From: Terriglobia bacterium
GTDB lineage: Bacteria; Acidobacteriota; Terriglobia; Terriglobales; Acidobacteriaceae
Assembly (NCBI GenBank): GCA_020073665.1
Contig: JAIQEU010000003.1
Span: forward strand, 124,001 to 188,000
Length of the DNA: 64,000 bases
Direction of reading: 5' to 3'
The translations under genes were made by a program, and so were the position numbers. Under the pieces are notes generated by a model. It was not told the origin of the DNA and searched no databases. It saw nothing but the letters and a program-made list of their open reading frames with translations. Below are positions 56,127 through 64,000 of this stretch, one piece after another. The first letter of the stretch is position 1. The number at the start of each line of letters is the position of its first letter.

Positions 56127-57701
56127 ATGGCTACCGATATCGGCGTCGCCATGCGGACCGTGGTCTCGGTCAACCCCGCAACCGGCGAGACTCTGCGCGA
56201 GCTTCCGTGCGCCTCGGATGCCGAGGTTCGTGCCGCGGTGGAGCGCGCCCGCCTGGCTCAGCCAACATGGAACGAACTCGGCGTGCAGAAGCGCGTAGCT
56301 ATCCTGCGCAAATTTCAGGGGCTGCTTTATGACCGCAAGTCCGATGTTGCCCGGCTGATCACCCGCGAAGCCGGCAAGCCCTACGTCGAGGCGTTGCTCA
56401 CGGAAGTTATGGTCGTGCTCGATGCGGCGCGCTTCTGCATCGAGAACGCCTACGGATTTCTCCGCGAGCAGAACCTTCCGCACCGCAACCTGGCGATGAA
56501 AGCCAAAGCTGGACGCATCCTGCGCGAGCCCTATGGAGTCATCGGAATCGTTTCTCCGTGGAACTATCCGTTTTCCATTCCGGCGACCGAAACCATGGCG
56601 GCGCTGGTGACGGGTGGTACGGTGGTGTTGAAGCCTTCGGAATTTACTTCGTTGGTGGCTCTGGAATTGGCATCACTGCTGCATCAGGCAGGAGTCCCGG
56701 CCGACGTGTTACAGGTAGTGGTCGGCGACGGCGCGACTGGGGCCGCGCTTACGGGCGCCGCCATCGACAAGCTTGTGTTTACCGGGAGCGTGCCTACGGG
56801 CAAGCGTATCGCGCAAGCCGCGGCGGCGCGGCTGCTTCCGGTGGTGCTGGAGTTGGGCGGCAAGGATCCCATGCTGGTGCTCGACGATGCCGACATCGAC
56901 GTGGCCTCGAGCGGCGCGGTGTGGGGAGCGTTCGTCAACGCCGGGCAGGCTTGCCTGTCGGTCGAACGCTGCTACGTGCATCGCAAAATCTATGAGCCCT
57001 TCCTCGATGCCTGCGTGCGCAAGACGAAGCAACTACGAGTTGGCAATGGCATGGACAAGAACACCGACGTCGGGCCGATGATTCACGAACGGCAGTTGCA
57101 CAACGTCGAGGCGCAGGTCGAGGATGCCCGGGCGCAGGGGGCCCGGCTGTTGACCGGTGGCGTGCGGTTGACCGAACTAGGGCCAAATTTTTACCAACCA
57201 ACGGTGCTGGCCGACGTCCAACACAGTATGCGTGTCATGCGGGAAGAGACGTTTGGCCCGGTGCTTCCCATCATGGCGTTTGATTCCGACGAAGAAGCGT
57301 TGCGGCTGGCGAATGATTCCGAATATGGACTGGCCGCCAGCGTGTGGACACGCGATCGCGATCGCGGCGAGGCCATGGCGCGGCGCCTGCAAGTGGGCAC
57401 GGTCATGGTGAACGACGCGATCGCCTGCTTCGGCATCAGCGAGGCGCCGCACGGCGGCGTGAAAGCCAGCGGCATCGGCCGCACGCACGGGCGCTTTGGA
57501 CTGGAAGAGATGGTCCGCGTCAAGTATGTGGATTCCGATCGCCTTCCCGGCATGAAGCAACCCTGGTGGTACGGCTACGGAGACGCGTTCGCGCGACAGA
57601 TGGAAGGATTCATCGACCTGCAGTTCGCGCGTGGACTGGGGCGGCGGCTGAGCGGCGCGCTGCGCTCGGCGGGAACGTATGTTCGCAAGGGGAGGCTGTA
57701 A
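56127..57701 (+). CDS. aldehyde dehydrogenase
   Basis: From ATG 56127 (GTG 56124 is possible) the protein has 524 residues. The catalytic Cys is in NAGQACLSVERCYV, and the general-base Glu is in LELGGKDPMLVL. The NAD site has GIVSPWNYPFSIPATE and FTGSVPTGKRIA. The C-terminus has TMVNDAIACFGISEAPHGGVKASGIGRTHG. It oxidises an aldehyde to an acid with NAD(P); the C-terminal 40 residues (FARQMEGFIDLQFARGLGRRL) exceed the usual ALDH end. It is cotranscribed with the methyltransferase and DinB-like genes that follow (gap 5 bases). Confidence 0.94.
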   Translation: MATDIGVAMRTVVSVNPATGETLRELPCASDAEVRAAVERARLAQPTWNELGVQKRVAILRKFQGLLYDRKSDVARLITREAGKPYVEALLTEVMVVLDAARFCIENAYGFLREQNLPHRNLAMKAKAGRILREPYGVIGIVSPWNYPFSIPATETMAALVTGGTVVLKPSEFTSLVALELASLLHQAGVPADVLQVVVGDGATGAALTGAAIDKLVFTGSVPTGKRIAQAAAARLLPVVLELGGKDPMLVLDDADIDVASSGAVWGAFVNAGQACLSVERCYVHRKIYEPFLDACVRKTKQLRVGNGMDKNTDVGPMIHERQLHNVEAQVEDARAQGARLLTGGVRLTELGPNFYQPTVLADVQHSMRVMREETFGPVLPIMAFDSDEEALRLANDSEYGLAASVWTRDRDRGEAMARRLQVGTVMVNDAIACFGISEAPHGGVKASGIGRTHGRFGLEEMVRVKYVDSDRLPGMKQPWWYGYGDAFARQMEGFIDLQFARGLGRRLSGALRSAGTYVRKGRL

Positions 57702-57706
57702 GCCGC

Positions 57707-58354
57707 GTGGCCTCGAGTTTTCAGTACGACGTGGATTTCATCCGGCGTCGCTACAATCGGCTGGCAACGATCTATCCGCTGTTTGAGCTGGCTTTTCTTC
57801 TCCCTCCGGGCATTCGAGCAAAAGCGGTCGCACGGCTGGAACTGCAGCCCGGGGACAGCGTGCTGGAAGTCGGGTGCGGGACTGGACGAAACCTTAAGCA
57901 CCTGGTGAAAGCGGTTGGACCCAGTGGCGCCGTGTACGGCGTCGACTACTCGGAAGGAATGCTGGCCAAGGCGCGGGAGCGATGCGCTCGCCACCAGTGG
58001 TCGAACGTCCACCTGGTGCGGCAGGACGCGGCGCAGATGACGTTGCCAGGCCCGGTTGATGGAGTCCTGTTTTCGCTTTCCTACGCGGTGATGCCCGCGC
58101 CGCGCAAAGCATTGGCCCGGGCCTGGGAGTACCTGCGTCCCGGCAAGTTCGCCGCCATCATGGATGCAAAACTCAACGGCGTTCCGCTGGGCAGGTTCAT
58201 GCGCCTGCCGGTGATCTGGGTGAGCAAGGCCAGTGTTCTGGGGGATCCCGATGTATTGCCGTGGGAAGATCTGAAAATGTCTACTGCCGACGTTGAGATG
58301 GAAGAGATCAACTGGGGGACGTACTACATCTGCCGGGGAAGAAAGCATGAGTGA
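57707..58354 (+). CDS. class I SAM-dependent methyltransferase
   Basis: The probable start is GTG 57707, five bases after the aldehyde dehydrogenase stop, with GGGGAGG upstream; a longer open frame reaches into that gene but is a shadow there. The 215 residues contain SAM motif I VLEVGCGTGRNLKHL, motif II VYGVDYSEGML, VRQDAAQMTLP and a C-terminal beta-hairpin. The opening SSFQYDVDFIRRRYNRLATIYPLFE is UbiE-like. The substrate is unknown. The stop overlaps the DinB-like ATG by eight bases. Confidence 0.88.
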   Translation: MASSFQYDVDFIRRRYNRLATIYPLFELAFLLPPGIRAKAVARLELQPGDSVLEVGCGTGRNLKHLVKAVGPSGAVYGVDYSEGMLAKARERCARHQWSNVHLVRQDAAQMTLPGPVDGVLFSLSYAVMPAPRKALARAWEYLRPGKFAAIMDAKLNGVPLGRFMRLPVIWVSKASVLGDPDVLPWEDLKMSTADVEMEEINWGTYYICRGRKHE

Positions 58355-58829
58355 CGATCCGAAACGCGAATTGCTGCGCCACACCTTGGCCACTCTGGCT
58401 TACCGGGGCGGGAAAGCGGTCCGCAATGCGCCCGGCGCCTTCGCCGACTTTTCCGGTGGAGAAGGCTTGCGAACTCCGGGGAAGATACTGGCTCACATCG
58501 GGGACCTGCTGGATTGGGGTTTGTCCATCGCCAAGGGCCAACAGACGTGGCATGACTCAACGCCGTTACCGTGGAACCAGGAGGTGGGCCGGTTCTTCGC
58601 GGCGCTGAAGAAGTTCGATGACTTCCTGGCATCAAGCGGGCCCTTGCAGGCGCCAGCCGAGAAACTGTTTCAGGGCCCGATTGCCGACGCTCTGACCCAC
58701 GTCGGCCAGATTGCGATGCTACGGCGGAAAGCGGGAGTGCCCATCCGCGGCGAGAGCTACTACGCCGCCGAGATGGTGGCCGGACGCGTCGGACCGGAAC
58801 AAGCGCCGCCCAGGAAAGAATTTGGCTGA
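58347..58829 (+). CDS. DinB-like four-helix protein
   Basis: From ATG 58347, overlapping the methyltransferase stop, the protein has 160 residues. ILAHIGDLLDWGLSIAKGQQTWHDS and DALTHVGQIAMLRRKAGVPI are the two DinB motifs, with His residues at the metal positions (HIGDLLDW and HVGQ). DinB/YfiT proteins bind a divalent metal and often act as thiol transferases or in stress. The role here is unknown; the coupling suggests a joint function with the methyltransferase. Confidence 0.8.
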   Translation: MSDDPKRELLRHTLATLAYRGGKAVRNAPGAFADFSGGEGLRTPGKILAHIGDLLDWGLSIAKGQQTWHDSTPLPWNQEVGRFFAALKKFDDFLASSGPLQAPAEKLFQGPIADALTHVGQIAMLRRKAGVPIRGESYYAAEMVAGRVGPEQAPPRKEFG

Positions 58830-58922
58830 ATGTTGGCTTTCTGGCTCCGCGATGAGGCTTCGAGTAAAATGATGCTTCGTAATCCGGCGGCGCCGCGGCC
58901 GTAACCAGCGAGGACATTTGCC

Positions 58923-59249
58923 TTGGCCACAACCAACACGGTAGCTCTCCAGCAGTTGTCGCATCACAAAGTGAAAATCAAGAAAGTGGGGCAGCGGTCC
59001 TGCAACGAGAAGGACGAGAAGGGCAAGTTCTGCGGCGGACATTTGAAGCGTTGGTTCTACATGACCGACGCGGTCGAGCAGGAGTGCGGTGACGTGGCCA
59101 AGGCCTGGGGACCGAACGCCGAAGTCTACCGCTGCGAATTCTGCCGGACGCTCTACCTGCCCAACCCGGAAGATGCGGGTACGCTCAATGTGGCAGGACG
59201 GGGACAAGTCTCGGTATTCGGATTGACCTTGCCACCTAAGGAGAAGTAG
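58923..59249 (+). CDS. small Cys-rich protein, putative zinc binder
   Basis: A 108-residue protein starting at TTG 58923 with GAGG upstream. Cys positions fall in SCNEKDEKGKFCGGH, ECGDVA and YRCEFCRTLYLP, giving a possible CxxC and a CGGH zinc site. The N-terminus is basic (HHKVKIKKVGQ). A strand-rich end (VSVFGLTLP) follows. I recognise no family. It may be a ribbon-fold nucleic-acid or iron-sulfur helper. It has no signal peptide. Confidence 0.62.
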   Translation: MATTNTVALQQLSHHKVKIKKVGQRSCNEKDEKGKFCGGHLKRWFYMTDAVEQECGDVAKAWGPNAEVYRCEFCRTLYLPNPEDAGTLNVAGRGQVSVFGLTLPPKEK

Positions 59250-59292
59250 TGGGGATCTCCTGGGCTTCCTAGTAGTTTGATCACATGTCTTC

Positions 59293-60543
59293 GTGAAAAC
59301 TTCTGATCTCATTTACGACTGGAACCGGATCCATCCCGCTTCGCTGCGGCCGGTGGGCCAGGTGCTGCTCAACGACGAGACTCTGCGGGATGGCCTGCAG
59401 TCTCCCTCGGTGCGCGATCCCTCGATTCACGAAAAGATCGAGATCCTCCACCTGATGGATGCCCTGGGCATCAACTCCCTGGACCTGGGATTGCCCGGAG
59501 CCGGCCCCCGCGCAGCGGAGCACGTGGAAGCGCTGGCGCGCGAGATTGTTGCCCATCGCATGAAGATCAAGGCCAACTGCGCCGCTCGCACCCACCAGAA
59601 CGACATCCGGCCGATTGCCGACATCGTGCAGAAGACCGGCCTGCGGATTGAAGCGGCGACCTTTCTGGGATCCAGTCCCATCCGCCGCTACACCGAAGGC
59701 TGGACCGACGACTTCCTGCTCGAGACTACCGAGAAGGCGGTCAAGTACGCAGTGTCGCTGGGGCTTGATGTGATGTACGTCACCGAGGACACCACGCGTT
59801 GCGATCCGGAGATGGTGAAGCGGCTTTATTCCGCCGCGATCCGCTGCGGGGCACGGGCGATCGTGCTCTGCGACACTGCCGGACACGCCACGCCGATGGG
59901 CACCTTCGCCCTGGTGCACTTCGTTCTGGAAGAGGTGGTGAAACCTTCGGGCGAGAAGGTGCGCGTGGACTGGCACGGGCACTGCGATCGTGGCCTGGCT
60001 ATCGCGAACTCAATGGCGGCCCTCGTCGCCGGCGCCGACTGCGTGCATGCCTGCGCCCTGGGCCTGGGCGAACGCGTGGGCAACACCCAGATGGACCAGA
60101 TGCTGGTCAACCTGAAGCTGATGGGGACTCCGCCGTGGAAAGACCAGGACCTCACCAAGCTCAAGGAGTATTGCCAGGCGGTCTCGCGGGCCACGGGCGT
60201 GCCGATTCCGGCGAACTATCCGGTGGTTGGGGAAGACGCCTTCCGCACCGCCACCGGTGTGCATGCCGCAGCGGTGATCAAGGCCTACCGGAAAAATGAT
60301 ATCGAACTGGCGAACACCGTGTATTCAGGGGTGCCTTCGCATGTGTTTGGATTGCAGCAGGTGATTGATATTGGTCCTATGAGCGGGAAATCCAACGTGC
60401 ACTTCTGGCTGGAGCGGCACGGCTTCACCATCAGCGACGATCTGGTAGAGCGTATCTACAAACGCGCCAAAGCGTCGGACCACACCCTGAGCGAAGCGGA
60501 GATCCTGGAGTGTGTGCAGACCGCGAAGACTTCCTCCCATTGA
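59293..60543 (+). CDS. HMGL-family acyltransferase (isopropylmalate/homocitrate synthase-like)
   Basis: A 416-residue protein starting at GTG 59293 with an HMGL-like TIM barrel (PF00682): LLNDETLRDGLQSPSV, the Arg-Asp of substrate binding, then RVDWHGHCDRGLAIANSMAALVAGADCVHACALGLGERVGN with the metal His-x-His and the GLGERVGN loop. The barrel matches 2-isopropylmalate/homocitrate/citramalate synthases. The C-terminal 60-130 residues form a linker with GPMSGKSNVHFWL, but the LeuA regulatory dimer domain is absent, as in NifV/CimA-like short forms. The acceptor acid is unknown. Confidence 0.85.
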   Translation: MKTSDLIYDWNRIHPASLRPVGQVLLNDETLRDGLQSPSVRDPSIHEKIEILHLMDALGINSLDLGLPGAGPRAAEHVEALAREIVAHRMKIKANCAARTHQNDIRPIADIVQKTGLRIEAATFLGSSPIRRYTEGWTDDFLLETTEKAVKYAVSLGLDVMYVTEDTTRCDPEMVKRLYSAAIRCGARAIVLCDTAGHATPMGTFALVHFVLEEVVKPSGEKVRVDWHGHCDRGLAIANSMAALVAGADCVHACALGLGERVGNTQMDQMLVNLKLMGTPPWKDQDLTKLKEYCQAVSRATGVPIPANYPVVGEDAFRTATGVHAAAVIKAYRKNDIELANTVYSGVPSHVFGLQQVIDIGPMSGKSNVHFWLERHGFTISDDLVERIYKRAKASDHTLSEAEILECVQTAKTSSH

Positions 60544-60658
60544 AGGCTCAGCCCCATCCGATTTCGCGGTAACCGTTACCGTCCTCTGGTAATCCTGTAG
60601 TCCCGTCTAAGCCAACCCCAAGTTTGGCGATTGCGTTGTAATATGACGGATTAACTCC

Positions 60659-61921
60659 ATGGCCCATAGTTCCCGTGCCCAGATGCCTGAAGCGCTCCCC
60701 AACGTACAGCAGGAAGTGGCCCGCTTGGCTGCGCTTCCGGAAATTCGCTCGGCCTACAACTGGTTGCGCGCACAAGAACCGCAGTTTGTGCACTGGCAGA
60801 TGGAACTGGCGCGCATTGCGGCGCCACCGTTCGGAGAAGCCGCGCGCAGCACCTGGCTGGCGGAGAAGTTCCAGGAAATCGGGCTGGATGACGTCCACAG
60901 CGACGAAGTGGGGAACGTTTTTGCCACCCATCCCGGGCACGGGCGGACTTTCGTGTCGCTCAGCGCCCACATGGACACGGTTTTCCCGGCGGGCACCCCC
61001 CTGAATATTCGCCAGCAGGGCAGCCGGGTGTACGGGCCGGGAGTGTCGGACAACGGCGCCGGCGTGGCGGCGATGCTGGCGATCGCGGCGCTGTTCCGCG
61101 CGGTGCGAATTCGTCATGCGCTACCCTTGGTCTTCATCGGAAACGTGGGCGAGGAAGGCGAAGGCGACCTGCGCGGCATGCGGCACATTTTCTCCACGCC
61201 ACGCTGGAAAGACTCGATCAGCCACAGCCTGGTGCTCGATGGCGCTGGGGCGGACACGATTGTGGCCGAGGCCTTGGGTAGCCGGCGGTTTGAAGTGATT
61301 GTGCGCGGCCCGGGCGGGCATTCCTGGAGCGACTTCGGCGCGCCCAATCCCATCCTGGTGCTGACCCGCGCCATCAACACCTTTACCCAGACGCCAGTAC
61401 CCGCATCTCCTAAAACCACATTCAACATCGGCGTGATTCGCGGGGGCACTTCGGTGAACTCGATTCCGGAGTCGGCCAGCATGCGCGTGGATATCCGCTC
61501 CACTTCGATGGCAGAGATGGAGCGCCTGGAACGGGCTTTACGGCTGGCGCTCGAGTTGGCGGTGGAAGCAGAGTCGCTGGCCACGGAAAAGCACACCACG
61601 ACCCAACGGCGTTCGCTCGGGCTGAGCTGCGAGGTTCTGGTGATCGGTGACCGGCCCGCCGGCGAACTGAACGGGGATGCCCGCATCCTACAGGTGATTC
61701 GTGCCGTGGACGCGAACCTGGGAATCGTGGCGCAGGTTCAGCGCGCTTCCACCGACGCCAACATCCCGTTATCGCTGGGCCGCGAAGCCATCGCCATTGG
61801 CGGCGGAGGCACGGGCGGCGGAGCTCATACCCTGCAAGAGTGGTTCGACTGTAGCGGACGCGAGATGGGGCTTAAGCGCATCTTGCTGACCCTGCTCGCG
61901 CTCGCAGGAGTGCGTGCATGA
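60659..61921 (+). CDS. M20-family metallopeptidase
   Basis: A 420-residue protein with the zinc ligands of M20 peptidases: His in LSAHMDTVF, the bridging Asp in GPGVSDNGAG, Glu-Glu in NVGEEGEGD, and a distal His near GGGAHTLQEWFD. The lid domain (about 210-330) has the RGPGGHSWSDFGAPNPI pattern of dipeptidase/peptidase-T-like members. It probably cleaves small peptides or acyl amino acids. It has no signal peptide. Its stop overlaps the amidohydrolase start by four bases (ATGA), so the two are coupled. Confidence 0.92.
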   Translation: MAHSSRAQMPEALPNVQQEVARLAALPEIRSAYNWLRAQEPQFVHWQMELARIAAPPFGEAARSTWLAEKFQEIGLDDVHSDEVGNVFATHPGHGRTFVSLSAHMDTVFPAGTPLNIRQQGSRVYGPGVSDNGAGVAAMLAIAALFRAVRIRHALPLVFIGNVGEEGEGDLRGMRHIFSTPRWKDSISHSLVLDGAGADTIVAEALGSRRFEVIVRGPGGHSWSDFGAPNPILVLTRAINTFTQTPVPASPKTTFNIGVIRGGTSVNSIPESASMRVDIRSTSMAEMERLERALRLALELAVEAESLATEKHTTTQRRSLGLSCEVLVIGDRPAGELNGDARILQVIRAVDANLGIVAQVQRASTDANIPLSLGREAIAIGGGGTGGGAHTLQEWFDCSGREMGLKRILLTLLALAGVRA

Positions 61922-63624
61922 TCCTGAGGAACGTCTGCTTTGTGTTGTGCACCATGGCCCTGAGTCAGGCACAAGACGCGCCAGCCCAGCCGAAGGCGGA
62001 CGTGATTTTCACCCACGGCAACATCTACACCGGCATCGCGGCCAATTCGTCATTTGCCGGGGTCAAGCGGGAGCACGCCCTGGCGATTCGCGGCGACCGC
62101 ATCGAGGCCCTGGGCGAGGAGAGCGAGATCCTCAAGCTAAAGGGGACAGAAACCCAGGTAGTCGACTTGGGTGGCCACTTCCTGATGCCGGGTCTCAACG
62201 ATGCCCACCTGCACCTGGCCGACGGCGGCTTTGAGCGGCTGACGGTGGACCTGGTAGGAGTGAAGTCGCTGACCGAATTCCGCGAGCGCATCCGGGCGCG
62301 CGTGCAAACAGCCGCTCCAGGCGAATGGATTGTGGGCGGGGGCTGGGACCAGACCCTGTGGCCAGTGAAGGAACTGCCCACCCGCTGGGACATTGATGAG
62401 GTCGCTTCCGATCATCCCGTGTTTGTACAGCGCGTGGACGGCCACATCGGCGTAGCCAACACCCGCGCCCTACAACTGGCCAGCATCACCTTGGCCAGCA
62501 AGAATCCCGAGGGCGGCGAGATCGATCGCGACTCGACCGGTCAGCCCAATGGCATTTTGCGCGAAACCGCGCGGGCTGCGGTTTTCGCGGTCATTCCCAA
62601 GCCGACGCATGACCAGCGCCGGCAGGCCATTGAAGCGTCGCTGCAGGCGCTGGCGCGGTTGGGGATCACTTCGGTCCAGGACAATTCCACCTGGGACGAT
62701 TTTCTGGTCTACGAAGAGATGGAGCGGGAAGGCAAGTTGACCGCGCGTATCACCGAGTGGCTGCCGTTTAACGATTCGCTGGATACGCTCCAGGCCCACC
62801 GCTCGGCGCACTCGCAGTCCGACCTCATGCTGCATACCGGCATGCTGAAAGGCTTCATGGATGGCTCGCTGGGATCGCGGACCGCGGCGCTGCTGGCACC
62901 TTATGCCGATGATCCCAAGAACTCAGGACTGCCCCAGTACGAACCCGCCAAGTTGACCGAGATGGCTAAGGAGCGCACTCAGGCAGGGTTTCAGCTGGGC
63001 TTCCATGCCATCGGCGACAAAGGAGTGCAGACGGCGCTGGACGCTTTTGCCGATGCGGAGAAAGCAGGCCGCGAGAAAAAAGCCAAGGCGGCAAACGGTG
63101 GCGAAGACTACCGCCTGCGCATCGAGCACGCGCAAGTCACGACTCCCGCGCAGATTGCCCGATTCAAGGAATTGAAGGTGATTGCCTCCATGCAGCCGGC
63201 CCACGTGCTGAGCGACATGCCCTGGGCGACCGAGCGGCTGGGGCCCCAGCGCGCGGCGCATTCCTACGCCTGGGCGGAGTTTCTGAAAAAAGGCGTTACG
63301 CTGGCGTTTGGCAGCGACTATCCCTTTGACCAACTGTCGCCCTTCCGCGGTTTGTACGCCGCGGTCACACGTCGGAGTGAAGATGGCAAACGCGAATACT
63401 TCCCGGAACAGAAGCTGAGCATGGAGCAGGCCATCGCCGCCTACACCACGGGATCGGCGTTTGCCGAGTTTGCCGAGAAGGAAAAAGGGACACTGGCTCC
63501 CGGGATGCTGGCCGATTTCATGGTGCTGGACCGCGACATCACCGCGGTGGAACCGGCAAAAGTTCTCGGCACCAAGGTGCTGCGGACAGTGGTGGGCGGC
63601 AAGACCGTCTACGAAGCCAAGTAG
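61918..63624 (+). CDS. secreted amidohydrolase (Amidohydro_3 / YtcJ-like)
   Basis: A 568-residue protein with a probable signal peptide (MILRNVCFVLCTMALSQAQ). The metal ligands are in NDAHLHLADGG (His-x-His), HAIGDKGVQTALDAF, RIEHAQV and FGSDYPFD. The product is a YtcJ-type amidohydrolase acting on an amide-, imide- or ring-containing substrate in the periplasm; the substrate is unknown. The preceding M20 gene is coupled by overlap, and the next gene starts one base after this stop. Confidence 0.9.
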   Translation: MILRNVCFVLCTMALSQAQDAPAQPKADVIFTHGNIYTGIAANSSFAGVKREHALAIRGDRIEALGEESEILKLKGTETQVVDLGGHFLMPGLNDAHLHLADGGFERLTVDLVGVKSLTEFRERIRARVQTAAPGEWIVGGGWDQTLWPVKELPTRWDIDEVASDHPVFVQRVDGHIGVANTRALQLASITLASKNPEGGEIDRDSTGQPNGILRETARAAVFAVIPKPTHDQRRQAIEASLQALARLGITSVQDNSTWDDFLVYEEMEREGKLTARITEWLPFNDSLDTLQAHRSAHSQSDLMLHTGMLKGFMDGSLGSRTAALLAPYADDPKNSGLPQYEPAKLTEMAKERTQAGFQLGFHAIGDKGVQTALDAFADAEKAGREKKAKAANGGEDYRLRIEHAQVTTPAQIARFKELKVIASMQPAHVLSDMPWATERLGPQRAAHSYAWAEFLKKGVTLAFGSDYPFDQLSPFRGLYAAVTRRSEDGKREYFPEQKLSMEQAIAAYTTGSAFAEFAEKEKGTLAPGMLADFMVLDRDITAVEPAKVLGTKVLRTVVGGKTVYEAK

Positions 63625-63625
63625 A

Positions 63626-64000
63626 ATGGGTCGGCATCTTATCTCGCTAATCGTTGCCGCGGCTGTGTCCGCGGCGTTGTTTTATTTCGGCACCGGGCTG
63701 CATCCTGCCTGGTGGATCACGTGGTTCGCACCGCTTCCCGTACTTTTGGCCGCGCCCCAGGTCTCGCGCCGAAGCGCGCTCGCGGCCGCAGTCCTGGCGT
63801 GGGCCGTGGGCGGGCTGAACATGTGGCGCTACGAACATGATCTGCTCAGCATGCCGGTGGGTATTTGCCTGGCGATTCTCCTGATGCCGTCCTTGTTCTT
63901 CGCACTCGCGGTCTTGTTATTCCGCTGGCTGGTCCGCCGCGGCGCCGTGTGGCAGGCAGCGCTGGCGTTTCCCGCAGCCTGGGTCAGCTACGAATATCTG
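63626..64000 (+). CDS. lnt: apolipoprotein N-acyltransferase-like protein, N-terminal part
   Basis: An open frame from ATG 63626 to the window end gives 125 residues. At least three hydrophobic helices (SLIVAAAVSAALFYFG, ITWFAPLPVLLAAP, ICLAILLMPSLFFALAVLLF) and FPAAWVSYEYL near the end match the membrane part of Lnt/nitrilase-linked N-acyltransferases, where PLP and P(A/W)xWxxxEwL recur. The catalytic Glu-Lys-Cys domain lies beyond the window. It would acylate lipoproteins in the inner membrane. It starts one base after the amidohydrolase stop, so the M20, amidohydrolase and lnt-like genes may form one operon. Confidence 0.75.
   Translation, partial: MGRHLISLIVAAAVSAALFYFGTGLHPAWWITWFAPLPVLLAAPQVSRRSALAAAVLAWAVGGLNMWRYEHDLLSMPVGICLAILLMPSLFFALAVLLFRWLVRRGAVWQAALAFPAAWVSYEYL

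Noticed and set aside
60570-60585. GGTAACCGTTACC palindrome upstream of the M20 gene
   Set aside because: Too short and isolated to call an operator; no second copy seen.
1-64000. CRISPR arrays, tRNA or rRNA genes, integrases, transposases
   Set aside because: Looked for regularly spaced direct repeats, cloverleaf-like segments and recombinase motifs; none was found by eye.

Overview
The window looks like a piece of an Acidobacteriota chromosome, most likely the Terriglobia ('subdivision 1') side. The grounds are moderately high G+C, an ADOP-type ABC permease fragment at the left edge, paired ASPIC/UnbV (CRTAC1-like) proteins behind a multiheme cytochrome, an ABATE/CGNR regulator, and many short palindromic intergenic repeats. 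This placement is inference from gene content; no rRNA or tRNA gene was seen. No prophage, transposase, integrase or CRISPR array was found.

Layout. 1-6.2 kb: permease tail, a PLP-dependent aromatic amino acid decarboxylase, a polytopic membrane protein, and a LytS/LytTR two-component pair. 6.2-16.8 kb: the ABC-F protein Uup, a secreted EXORDIUM-like protein, an epoxide hydrolase divergent from a CGNR regulator over a duplicated operator, an RsuA/RluB-type pseudouridine synthase, a rhodanese, two PilZ proteins around a Crp/Fnr regulator, and an amidase. 16.9-25.1 kb: a tightly packed three-gene block of pentaheme cytochrome with TPRs, ASPIC/UnbV protein, and TPR plus ASPIC/UnbV protein. This is the best candidate for an uncharacterised system. 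25.3-36 kb: a second EXORDIUM-like protein, an APC permease, a GH2 exo-glucosaminidase-like enzyme, a PpiD-like foldase, MalQ, an XRE regulator with a zinc knuckle, and an HD-domain protein.

36.2-43.3 kb is a minus-strand catabolic run: carboxyltransferase, HMG-CoA lyase and methylglutaconyl-CoA hydratase (leucine degradation), then a YbgC-type thioesterase, HutH (histidine degradation) and an SseB-like protein. A truncated crotonase lies upstream. 43.4-50.4 kb: a lipoprotein, a B12-binding mutase subunit, an AlkA-type glycosylase, CysE and CysK (cysteine synthesis), and a TolC-type outer membrane protein. 50.6-64 kb: TruA, a CsaA-like protein, the large subunit of a B12 mutase with isobutyryl-CoA mutase residues, a sulfotransferase-like protein, an ORF6N DNA-binding protein with three copies of one palindrome, aldehyde dehydrogenase, methyltransferase, DinB-like protein, an HMGL-family acyltransferase, an M20 peptidase, an amidohydrolase, and the start of an Lnt-like protein.

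Two themes stand out. First, operator-like DNA: two 32-bp elements at the epoxide hydrolase/CGNR promoter, a 32-bp palindrome upstream of an EXORDIUM-like gene, and the ORF6N palindromes. Second, quasi-palindromic repeats that fill intergenic gaps almost exactly and in three cases supply the stop codon of the adjacent gene. All boundaries, families and motifs were read by eye without database searches.
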